Below, piece by piece: positions 47,409-58,245 of a stretch of 64,000 nt of DNA (positions are counted from its first letter, which is position 1; each line of letters opens with the position of its first letter). The stretch lies in contig NZ_CP051156.1 in NCBI RefSeq assembly GCF_012277295.1, positions 992,001 to 1,056,000 on the forward strand. The letters run 5' to 3'. The notes under the pieces were generated by a model. That model was not told the DNA's origin and searched no databases. It saw only the letters and a program-made list of their open reading frames with translations. Source of the DNA: Wolbachia endosymbiont of Ctenocephalides felis wCfeT (GTDB taxonomy: Bacteria > Pseudomonadota > Alphaproteobacteria > Rickettsiales > Anaplasmataceae). A program made the translations under genes and the position numbers.

Positions 47409-49713
47409 AAAACACCGGTAACCACCTATTAACTGCTTCGCCCTTCTCCTTTATTGCCTCATACATATACTTTATAGTCTCTTTATTAGCTGAAAGCACG
47501 CGAATTTCTTGCATATTCTTTAAATCTAAATTTAAAGTTACTAACCCTTTATATTGCTTTATTAAAAACAAACCTTCCTGCGTTGGCGTTTGCAAGATTA
47601 TATTTAACTCTTCTTTAGATAAAGAAAACGCTTTCATGTATAACCTATTCGCATTGATATTCGGCATCAAAATTCTTGTATCAACATGCTTATCTAAATA
47701 TTGAGTAAATTTGCTAGCAAATGCTAGATTTAAGTTCTCAGTGCTTAAAATTACTACAACATTCAAATCCGTCATTCTTTGCATCCAATTATCAAATTCT
47801 TCCTCCGTAGGAAAGATATTACTAATCTCCCAAGCTTCATCCAAAACAAGTATTGCTGGCGAGCCGTCACATTTTGCCTCAAAAGAATATAAAAAATAGT
47901 AAAGTATCACGGACATGCACTCTGGTTGTTTTGTGAGATTTGCAGTATTAATTGATATAGTTTTTGCCTCCCAATCAACGCCTGATTCACTACTATCCTG
48001 AAATAAATAAGCAAATTCTCCATCACCGCACCATTTGTTTATCTTTCCACCTAAGAGCAGGAGAACTTCAGAAATTTGTGTAAAGGAGCGTGATTCTCTT
48101 GGTATCGCAAATATGGAATCCACAACTCTTTTTATCTTATCTTCCATATCTGCTGAACCAACCATTCTCTTGATCAACTCAACTAGCATACTGCGATTAG
48201 CAGCATTATCCTCAACATCTAGTGGATTAAATTTTAGACTTTTTTCTTTATACTTTGGATCAACTATATAATATTGACCATTTACTGCCTTTATAAAAAT
48301 TATAGATTTTCCAGTGTTGTCCAATATGACAATCCTTGGATTAAACTTTCTTGATTCTGAAAGTAGAAAGTTGATTAGCGATGTTCTACCAGAATTTGGA
48401 GCTCCCAGTATTGTAGTATGTCCATTATTTTTTTTTCCATGAAAATTAAAAAAGTAAGGATCTCCTTTTTTTGAGAAAAAAACAGTTACCGCTTCTTTCC
48501 ATCTGCCTCCCTTCAATGTACCTGAGGTAAAGTCATGCAACATAGCAAAGCTGCAAGCATATTTCTTCAAAATGTTTTTTGGTTGTGTGACAAAAATGAA
48601 ATTGCCAGGAAGCTGCGCCCAAAAATGATTTTCCATATGTAGGTCGGCTTTGAACATCATCAAACCAATTAATGACATCGTAGAGGACAAATTACTAATG
48701 TTTTTAGCTAATCTCGCTCTATCATCAGCAAAAACAGTAAAAATAATTTTCTGCTGACATACAGCAGTCTTTTCTGCTTCCGCTGCTTCTGCTATTCCTG
48801 TATTCTGCAATAAAGTATTACCTTCGCTGATTTTTAGCATATTAATCTGTTTTGTAAATTCCTTTGTCTCTTTACTATTGCTAGAAAACATCATTATTTC
48901 TGTGATGATAAACTCAGATTCAAGCTGCAGGCATCTATCTATATTGTTTAAAGGGATCTCTCTGTATTCTTTTAGGCTAAATATGGAACCAAACTTCTGT
49001 TGATCTCCAAATATTGTTTGAAACATGTTAAAGCCAAAGGCTATTCTTAAACTTCTAATATGTTGAGATAGATCTCTTTCCTGTATTTGGTAACTCTTAC
49101 GTGTTAGAGTAACAAGATAATGAAGAAATTCCACCACTTCGGAGTACATTTTGTCCTCATGAAATCTTATTCCAAGCTTCCTAGCTCCAAAAGGCTCTAA
49201 ATCCTTATGAACCAAGTCAGCCACCTTCTCTAATTGCTGATGTTTTTCTTGTAAAAAAGACTTTTGCTTACTCCTTATCCTATTAAAAAGAAATGAATTA
49301 TAGTTATGCTTACCAAAACCGCTAAATAATATTACTATATACAGTTCATTTATATATTTTAACCTACTATCAGTTAATTTATTAAACCACGTTGAATGTA
49401 GCTTATCAGAGAAATCTTTAGTTTTGTCCCAATGTAAGTTGAGTTTATTATGCCTTCTTACAGTATGGATCCAAGCAGTAAAATATGGACTGTCAACATT
49501 TTTTGATACACTATTTCTAATTTCAGTTCTAAGATCGCTGCAATTATCGGCAGAGGCGTAATCCTCTAACTTGATTATTTTTAATAATTCACCCTGTTTA
49601 GTTAATATGGTTTCCTCATCGTAGTGACAAGCATAAGGAATAAAGTCTAAGTCGATACCTTCTATTGGTGCTGAATTATTTTTCTTCTCAAGTTTGGGGT
49701 TAGTCATTTGCAC
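47389..49713 (-). CDS. VirB4-family ATPase paralog with Arg in the P-loop
   Basis: 774 residues of the VirB4/TraC type IV secretion ATPase family. The N-terminal VirB4 domain (about 20-400) precedes a RecA-like motor domain. The Walker A is GAPNSGRTS, with Arg443 where Lys is normally essential; Walker B is ILVLDEAWEI (about 620-629) with the Asp-Glu intact. The later PTEEEFDNWMQRMTDLNVVVILSTENL and NINANRLYM motifs are also as in VirB4. An altered P-loop suggests weakened or lost ATP hydrolysis, perhaps a structural paralog next to the true VirB4 encoded elsewhere. It sits between a VirB2-like gene and the 977-residue exported protein, all on the minus strand. Confidence 0.88.
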   Translation of the reverse strand: MQMTNPKLEKKNNSAPIEGIDLDFIPYACHYDEETILTKQGELLKIIKLEDYASADNCSDLRTEIRNSVSKNVDSPYFTAWIHTVRRHNKLNLHWDKTKDFSDKLHSTWFNKLTDSRLKYINELYIVILFSGFGKHNYNSFLFNRIRSKQKSFLQEKHQQLEKVADLVHKDLEPFGARKLGIRFHEDKMYSEVVEFLHYLVTLTRKSYQIQERDLSQHIRSLRIAFGFNMFQTIFGDQQKFGSIFSLKEYREIPLNNIDRCLQLESEFIITEIMMFSSNSKETKEFTKQINMLKISEGNTLLQNTGIAEAAEAEKTAVCQQKIIFTVFADDRARLAKNISNLSSTMSLIGLMMFKADLHMENHFWAQLPGNFIFVTQPKNILKKYACSFAMLHDFTSGTLKGGRWKEAVTVFFSKKGDPYFFNFHGKKNNGHTTILGAPNSGRTSLINFLLSESRKFNPRIVILDNTGKSIIFIKAVNGQYYIVDPKYKEKSLKFNPLDVEDNAANRSMLVELIKRMVGSADMEDKIKRVVDSIFAIPRESRSFTQISEVLLLLGGKINKWCGDGEFAYLFQDSSESGVDWEAKTISINTANLTKQPECMSVILYYFLYSFEAKCDGSPAILVLDEAWEISNIFPTEEEFDNWMQRMTDLNVVVILSTENLNLAFASKFTQYLDKHVDTRILMPNINANRLYMKAFSLSKEELNIILQTPTQEGLFLIKQYKGLVTLNLDLKNMQEIRVLSANKETIKYMYEAIKEKGEAVNRWLPVFYEKCKA

Positions 49714-49776
49714 TTTTAGCCGCGTATAACATATATATATTTAGTAAAAATAATTAAAAAATATAAAAATGCTATC

Positions 49777-50169
49777 TTATTTTTCTTTCTTATTAACATC
49801 TTCATCTTGTGTGCTTTTAGACTGTACGCCTATATCCTGCCCAATATTAAGTGTTTCCTCTAAATAATCTATAACCTTTTGTGTGCTACCAAACATCATC
49901 ACTAGCACACCAAGCATTATTACAAAAAAAATAAGGCCTCTGAACACTATTGCAAGCACTACTGCGGCTATACACAATACTATAATCGTCGTAGGACTAC
50001 TATTTTCTATAGTATCTCTAATTGAAAAGGAAGAAATGAAATCCCTTATTGATTCTTGTATATCACTTAACTCATTGTTTACGTTCATGTCACGTGCTTT
50101 ACTGGAATACGGTGTCAAGATAAAGCAAAAAAGAGCAAGAACAACTAAAACTCTATGAATACACATCAA
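49777..50169 (-). CDS. VirB2-like small membrane protein
   Basis: 130 residues: a signal peptide (about 1-25), a short helix, two hydrophobic segments directly joined by an Arg-Gly turn (TTIIVLCIAAVVLAIVF RG LIFFVIMLGVLVMMFG, about 60-95) and a charged, Asp/Lys-rich tail. The two-span layout and the ending FGSTQKVIDYL line up with the VirB2 at 29142 (FGAPKIVTAI). With a VirB4-like gene following after 63 bp, a VirB2/TrbC role is likely but unproven; low sequence identity leaves other small membrane proteins possible. Confidence 0.6.
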   Translation of the reverse strand: MMCIHRVLVVLALFCFILTPYSSKARDMNVNNELSDIQESIRDFISSFSIRDTIENSSPTTIIVLCIAAVVLAIVFRGLIFFVIMLGVLVMMFGSTQKVIDYLEETLNIGQDIGVQSKSTQDEDVNKKEK

Positions 50170-50289
50170 TACCTCTTATGCACCATTACATTATAACAGC
50201 TTTTATACTGGTAGACAATAATTGAATTTACTTGTCTTGCATAGGTAATATATATTTAATAGTTATTCATGGATATACATGCATACTCT

Positions 50290-51237
50290 TCAACTATCAG
50301 CAACAGTAGTTGAACTTTTCTTCTTTTCCAAACTTTGTTGAAACGTTTTATACATATCGAAAACATCTTGATAATTTAAGTGAGTGTAAATTTGAGTTGT
50401 CTCTAGACTTGCATGGCCAAGCAACTGTTGTATTGACCTTATATCAATATCCCCTTGAAGCAAATGAGTAGCAAAGCTATGGCGAAATGCATGTGGAGAG
50501 AGAAATTCTGGTAAATTGAAAATTCTCCTTATCTTCTGCAGACGATTAGCTACATAAGTTCTACCAAGTTTTTTTCCTCTTACCCCTAAAAAAAGGTATT
50601 CTGTTTTATTGTTAACACCAAGATAAGGACAGGCTTTTACATATTCTTCTATAAATTTTTTTACTACTGGAAGGATGAATATTTGTCTTTGTTTATCTCC
50701 CTTACCTGTAATGATTAAATCTTCATTATTAATATCACCAACCTTAAGGTTTAACGCTTCACTAATTCTAAGCCCTGTACCATAAAGCAGCATGATAATC
50801 GCAATTTCTCTTTTTATTACCCAAAACTCACCAAGGTCAGATAATTTCATCTCTTTCATTAAAACCTTTATATCAGGTATTGATAATGCTTTAGGTAAGG
50901 TTTTCCTCTGAATTGGTCTTGATAAGGAAAATACAGCATCATTTTCTATGCCGTGGTTATTCTTTATATATTTAAAGAAATTTCTCACTACAGACAATGC
51001 GCGAGTGTTGGATCTTGCATTTACGCCTCTTGCATAGCGAGAACTAAACCAGCTTCTCAATTCAGGTACACTTAATTTCTTCAAGGTACCAACATTTACT
51101 TCCCCACCAATATGAGAGGTAAGAAAAATCATGAGATCTTTTAAATCCCTCATATATGATTCTAAAGTATTGGGTGAGTAAGACCTATTACATCTTAGCC
51201 ACTCATACCAATTTTCAATAATTGAATTAAGATCCAC
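50290..51237 (-). CDS. Xer-type tyrosine recombinase
   Basis: 315 residues with an N-terminal SAM-like DNA-binding domain and a catalytic domain carrying the full tyrosine-recombinase set: Arg157 (YGTGLRISEAL), Lys182 (GKGDKQR), His249 and Arg252 (HAFRHSFATHLL), His275 (LLGHASLETTQ) and the nucleophile Tyr284. Length and motifs are those of XerC/XerD, which resolve chromosome dimers at dif; which of the two it is cannot be fixed from sequence alone. It follows lpdA directly (2 bp), so it is co-transcribed with housekeeping genes and is not a phage integrase. Confidence 0.92.
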   Translation of the reverse strand: MDLNSIIENWYEWLRCNRSYSPNTLESYMRDLKDLMIFLTSHIGGEVNVGTLKKLSVPELRSWFSSRYARGVNARSNTRALSVVRNFFKYIKNNHGIENDAVFSLSRPIQRKTLPKALSIPDIKVLMKEMKLSDLGEFWVIKREIAIIMLLYGTGLRISEALNLKVGDINNEDLIITGKGDKQRQIFILPVVKKFIEEYVKACPYLGVNNKTEYLFLGVRGKKLGRTYVANRLQKIRRIFNLPEFLSPHAFRHSFATHLLQGDIDIRSIQQLLGHASLETTQIYTHLNYQDVFDMYKTFQQSLEKKKSSTTVADS

Positions 51238-51239
51238 TA

Positions 51240-52625
51240 TTATTTCTTAAAGAAAGCATCTATGCATGCATCACGGAAGGCTTCATTTATGTCAGGATGA
51301 GAATGGCAAATTCTATATATATCCTCTGCTGCTGCACCATATGCCATTGCAACTGCTGTTTCATTAATTAATGTATCAGCATACGCTCCTATAATATGAA
51401 CACCTAATATTGTGTCCGTTTCACTACAGACCAGCACTTTTACAAACCCTTCAGCATCGTCAGTAATTTTTGCTCTACCGTTTGCAGCAAACTGACACTT
51501 GCCAATTTTATATTTACGGCCAGCATTTTTCAACTCCTCTTCAGTTCTACCAATTGAAGAAACTGCTGGATGCGTGTAAATAACTGACGGTATAATTTCA
51601 TAATCAACATGAGGTAATTGTCCTGAAATTACTTCCGCAACTGCTACTCCTTCTTCTTCTGCTTTATGAGCAAGCATTGCACCACCTATCACATCACCAA
51701 TGGCAAATATTCCTTTTACATTAGTTTCATATTTATTGTTCACTTGAATAAAGCCACGATTATCTTTTCCGATTTTGTCGTCAATACCAAGACCTTCAGT
51801 ACATGGTTTGCGCCCTACTGCTACTAAAACTTTATCTGCCTCTATGGTACTCATTTGATTATCTTTTGTAGAAAAAACTTTCACATTTAAAGTTTTACCT
51901 TGTTCTATCTCCTCAACCTTGCTGCTGAGCAAAAACTTTATCCCCTGTTTCTGTAGGCTAGAAAGTAAGGATTTACTTAATTCGTTATCCATAGCTGCAG
52001 CAATCCGATCAAAAAATTCAACTACGGTAACCTCAGATCCAAGCCTGCTCCACACAGAAGACATTTCAAGCCCTATTGCTCCTGCACCAATTACTACAAG
52101 CCTTTTTGGCACTTCAGTCAGAGAAAGTGCACCAGTTGACGAAATAATATTTTCCTCATCAATATTAATACCAGGTAAAGAACTAACATCAGAACCAGTT
52201 GCAATTACTATGTTTTTTGTTTTTAGCACCTTTCCTTCAACCGAAACTTCAAGATTGCCTTGATCAAAAGCGGTAATTTTGCCAAGCCCATTAATTTTAG
52301 TGATTTTATAAAGATTAAATAGATATTCTATGCCTTTTCCAAGTTCCTGCACTCTAGCATCTTTATAGCTCAGCATTTCGTTTAGATCAAAATTTACACC
52401 TTTGATTTTTATACCGAGCTTTGACAGATCATTTTTTGTGTGAGAGTACTGATAGGAGGAGTGAAGAAGCGCTTTAGATGGTATGCAACCAACTCTAAGA
52501 CATGTACCTCCAAAAATATCGTTTTTATCTACACACGCAACTTTTAACCCAAATTTTGCAGCAGCAATAGCACATTTATAACCCCCAGGACCACCACCTA
52601 TAACAATCAGATCATAATCAGTCAT
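51240..52625 (-). CDS. lpdA: dihydrolipoyl dehydrogenase
   Basis: E3 component of pyruvate/2-oxoglutarate dehydrogenase; it reoxidises dihydrolipoamide with NAD. About 461 residues with the FAD-binding DLIVIGGGPGGYKCAIAAA, the redox disulfide GGTCLRVGCIPSKALL (about 40-55), the NAD-binding VVIGAGAIGLEM and the C-terminal HSHPDINEAFRDA dimer-interface His-Glu. The frame extends three codons upstream, but the ATG at 52625 is preferred; it overlaps the end of the bamB-like gene. Wolbachia usually has two E3 genes, so the partner complex is undecided. Confidence 0.95.
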   Translation of the reverse strand: MTDYDLIVIGGGPGGYKCAIAAAKFGLKVACVDKNDIFGGTCLRVGCIPSKALLHSSYQYSHTKNDLSKLGIKIKGVNFDLNEMLSYKDARVQELGKGIEYLFNLYKITKINGLGKITAFDQGNLEVSVEGKVLKTKNIVIATGSDVSSLPGINIDEENIISSTGALSLTEVPKRLVVIGAGAIGLEMSSVWSRLGSEVTVVEFFDRIAAAMDNELSKSLLSSLQKQGIKFLLSSKVEEIEQGKTLNVKVFSTKDNQMSTIEADKVLVAVGRKPCTEGLGIDDKIGKDNRGFIQVNNKYETNVKGIFAIGDVIGGAMLAHKAEEEGVAVAEVISGQLPHVDYEIIPSVIYTHPAVSSIGRTEEELKNAGRKYKIGKCQFAANGRAKITDDAEGFVKVLVCSETDTILGVHIIGAYADTLINETAVAMAYGAAAEDIYRICHSHPDINEAFRDACIDAFFKK

Positions 52626-53721
52626 ACATAACAAACCTATTTTCTAAAGAATAAACACCATTCCCCTCAGTTGTTAAATATATTTTATCGCGAGTAAATA
52701 CCGGTGTATGGAATACATTACCAGGTATTTTGATAACCCTTCCTGAGGTTTTAGATCCAGGAAAAGCAATTATGGAACCCTGATCACTTGTTACCCACAG
52801 CGTATAAGCGTACATAACTGGAGCAAAAAATTGTGTATTTTCTACTGACTCAGACTGCCAGACTACTTCACCATTTTGTATATCAATAGCAATTATTCTA
52901 TCATCTTTAGTAATTATAAAAATCTTTCCACCTTTCTTTTTCTCCTTCATTACTGGACTATAGTATGACTTAATATCCGACACACTTTTTACTTGTAACG
53001 GCTTAGACCATAAAATACTTCCTGACTGTATATCAACACCGTAAATGTAAGAATTACTTGTAGCTATCGCAATATTATCAAGTATTCTTGGTGTCGTTGT
53101 AATATCTGTAAGCTGTGTATCCAAAAGGCTTGTAAATAACTTTTGGCTCCATAATCTTTTACCATCTTCACTAAAAGCCACTAATTCGCCATTTGAAAAC
53201 GGTGCTATTACTTTATCATTAGAAACTGCTGGTGATATAGAATATAAACCTCGAACTTCACTGATACCATTTTGATGTGACCAAATAGTGCTGCCATCTC
53301 TTACATCAAACGCCTGAAGATAATTATCAACAGTTAACACTACTAACTTACTATTTATTACAGCTGCTTTTCCTCTTACTGGCGATCTTAATTCTCTCTC
53401 CCAGCGAACCTCACCAGTTTTTGCATCTACTACATGCAAAATATTATCTACTATAAAGAAGACATCCTCCCCATGATACGAAAGGCTCATATTGCCTATA
53501 TTTTTTTTATCTATGGTATGTACCTTCCAATTTAGCACTTTTGAGTTATCAATATCAAAAGAGTACAGCGCTCCATGCTTATCTGCTAAAATAATGCTAT
53601 CATCTGTACGTACCGGAGCTACATATCCTTGTGATAACTTCTTATCTACAAGACTTACACTCTCACTTGCCATTGTATAATTGCTACACAACAACACTAT
53701 CATCAAAATTATCGCTCTCAT
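52618..53721 (-). CDS. bamB: BamB-like PQQ-type beta-propeller protein
   Basis: 367 residues: a signal peptide (MRAIILMIVLLCSNYTMA), then seven or eight PQQ-like propeller blades, each with an AxDxxxGxxxW theme (VVDAKTGEVRWERE, AFDVRDGSTIWSHQ, GVDIQSGSILWSKP, AIDIQNGEVVWQSE). BamB helps BamA fold outer membrane beta-barrels. The lipobox is poor (VLLCS), so lipid attachment is uncertain. It precedes lpdA and xer in a probable operon. Confidence 0.82.
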   Translation of the reverse strand: MRAIILMIVLLCSNYTMASESVSLVDKKLSQGYVAPVRTDDSIILADKHGALYSFDIDNSKVLNWKVHTIDKKNIGNMSLSYHGEDVFFIVDNILHVVDAKTGEVRWERELRSPVRGKAAVINSKLVVLTVDNYLQAFDVRDGSTIWSHQNGISEVRGLYSISPAVSNDKVIAPFSNGELVAFSEDGKRLWSQKLFTSLLDTQLTDITTTPRILDNIAIATSNSYIYGVDIQSGSILWSKPLQVKSVSDIKSYYSPVMKEKKKGGKIFIITKDDRIIAIDIQNGEVVWQSESVENTQFFAPVMYAYTLWVTSDQGSIIAFPGSKTSGRVIKIPGNVFHTPVFTRDKIYLTTEGNGVYSLENRFVMYD

Positions 53722-53849
53722 TCTTTAATATAGATTGAAAGTAAAAATATACACCTTAGAGGCTCTAATAACAACGGAAATATTCCATCAAAAACAAAGT
53801 TAGGAAATTATTTTTGGATTACAGTTTAGTTTGATTAAAAAAAATTAAA

Positions 53850-53985
53850 AGAAGATTTTATAAACTTGGCAGCGACCTACTCTCCCTTTTCAAGTACCAT
53901 CAGCGCTAAAAAGTTTCACTTCCGAGTTCGAGATGGGATCGGGTGTTTCATCTTTGCTATAGCCACCAAGTCAACAAAATCTTCT
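53850..53985 (-). other. processing stem flanking 5S rRNA
   Basis: AGAAGATTTT at 53850-53859 is perfectly complementary to AAAATCTTCT at 53976-53985. The two close a 10-bp stem around 5S that is a likely processing site. T-rich sequence downstream of the 5S 3' end may also serve in termination. Confidence 0.6.
53865..53970 (-). rRNA. rrf: 5S ribosomal RNA
   Basis: About 106-108 nt. The ends CTTGGTGGC and GCTGCCAAG pair, and the conserved CCCGATCCCATCTCGAACTCGG loop is evident. It lies about 60 bp downstream of 23S on the same strand. Confidence 0.95.
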
Positions 53986-53995
53986 AAATTCAATA

Positions 53996-54015
53996 TAATA
54001 TTTAACACTGCATAT
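53996..54015 (-). other. 23S rRNA processing stem, 3' arm
   Basis: 20 nt complementary at 19 positions to 56814-56833 on the other side of 23S; the complementarity continues with gaps outward. Confidence 0.75.
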
Positions 54016-54027
54016 ACACATACAGAA

Positions 54028-56796
<2,769 letters not shown>

Positions 56797-56813
56797 ATCC
56801 GACTATATGCAGA

Positions 56814-56833
56814 ATATGCAGAGTTAAATATTA
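56814..56833 (-). other. 23S rRNA processing stem, 5' arm
   Basis: Partner of 53996-54015, just upstream of the mature 5' end. Confidence 0.75.
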
Positions 56834-56908
56834 TTAAAATTGAATTGAGATTAAATTAATCTCTACCATAAAACTTGTCAAACATCTAAAAACTTAATTA
56901 ACCTTTAT

Positions 56909-56937
56909 ATGGTATAAGCCAGTGAACAATATGTCAA
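56909..56937 (-). promoter_or_regulatory. 23S-5S rRNA promoter
   Basis: On the minus strand a perfect TTGACA (56937-56932), a 17-bp spacer and TACCAT (56914-56909), upstream of the processing arm. The rest of the gap 56797-57183 holds nothing else that I can identify. Confidence 0.6.
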
Positions 56938-57183
56938 CGTTTTTTTATACAAAACATTTACTTACATTTGCAACAATAATATACTGGTAATCCTGATTGG
57001 TAAAATCTATAAAATATGGGTAATATTATGTGCAATGAAAATTAATGAAAAAGATACTTTGTAGTATACAATGTTCCAGCAATCATCTCTGCTTGAAAGT
57101 GCTAGCTAAGATGTTTAAAGATATTAAAGATAATTTATTTTTAAGTAAATATTATCTCAAATTTTATTTATAAGTTAATCAGC

Positions 57184-58197
57184 ATGTTTAGTATTAAAAA
57201 AGTAAAAGAGTTCGCCATAAATAAATACAATGCCATTCATAAAGGAACTATAACATTCCTTGTAAAATCTAAAAATCTGTTAAATACAAATATTGAGATG
57301 GGCTTATATCACTTCTATAAAGGCAATATATCGGATGCAAAGTTAAGGTTTTGGCTGATTAGCATATTTTATCCCAATCTACCTATAGTTTGGTATAACA
57401 TTGGAAGGTGTCATTTTGCAGCAGGAAACACTAGTAAAGCTTATAATTATTTAACAAAAACACTGAAGCTCGACAATAATTATAAAGAAGCATCTTATTA
57501 CATACAAAAAATGGCAAATCCCTCTCTTATTACAGAACTACCTAAAAATATCATAAAGCAATACTTCGACTACACAGGTGAATATTTTGTTGAGCATTGG
57601 TTAATTGCTAAACAATACAGAGGACATGAACTTGTACACATGGCAGTCACAAAAATCTTTAATAACGATACTTCTAAGCTTAATATACTTGACCTTGGCT
57701 GCGGAACTGGAATATGTGGTCACTTCTTAAAAATACACAATATTGGAGGTCACATAACAGGAATTGACATTTCAAATAGAATGCTAAATATTGCTAGAGG
57801 GTGTTTTATAAAGGGTAAACCTGTTTATAACGAATTGATACATATGGAAATGACAGAATTCTTGAAGCAAGAGAAAAATAATCTATATGACGTAATCATA
57901 CTATCTGAAGTATTACATTATTCATATGATTTTCAAACAGAGCTAGAATTAGCTAAAAGATCTATGAGCAAAAAGGGGGCCATCATATGTTTGATCAGAA
58001 GAAAAGAAAGTGAAGATGTCGACTTTATCAATAAAGGAGATTATTTTCGCCATTCAGAGGGTTATGTCCAGCGTGTTGCAAAAGAAATAAATATGCAAAT
58101 AAGTTATATGAGTTACTGTAAAATGTATGGCAGTCAAGTTGACGGTATCTTGTTTGTATTACAGCATCCACAAAAAAGCCTAAAAAGCTTAGCTTAA
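57184..58197 (+). CDS. TPR-containing SAM-dependent methyltransferase
   Basis: 337 residues in two parts. The first 120 residues form TPR-like helices (MGLYHFYKGNISDAKLRFWL, VWYNIGRCHFAAGNTSKAYN). A class I methyltransferase domain follows, with motif I NILDLGCGTGICG (about 167-179), the acidic loop ITGIDIS (about 195) and the post-motif region YDVIILSEVLHY (about 238). The substrate is unknown; similar TPR-methyltransferase proteins occur across alphaproteobacteria. It is followed immediately by nrdA on the same strand. Confidence 0.85.
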   Translation: MFSIKKVKEFAINKYNAIHKGTITFLVKSKNLLNTNIEMGLYHFYKGNISDAKLRFWLISIFYPNLPIVWYNIGRCHFAAGNTSKAYNYLTKTLKLDNNYKEASYYIQKMANPSLITELPKNIIKQYFDYTGEYFVEHWLIAKQYRGHELVHMAVTKIFNNDTSKLNILDLGCGTGICGHFLKIHNIGGHITGIDISNRMLNIARGCFIKGKPVYNELIHMEMTEFLKQEKNNLYDVIILSEVLHYSYDFQTELELAKRSMSKKGAIICLIRRKESEDVDFINKGDYFRHSEGYVQRVAKEINMQISYMSYCKMYGSQVDGILFVLQHPQKSLKSLA

Positions 58198-58245
58198 TTG
58201 TTGCTCAAAATAGTGTTTGATAAAAATAATATTAAAGAGGAGTTT

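Noticed and set aside
50290..51237. Tyrosine recombinase as a phage or island integrase
   Set aside because: It has Xer length and motifs, lies in a tight housekeeping operon with lpdA and the BamB-like gene, and no tRNA-based attachment site or prophage genes are near.
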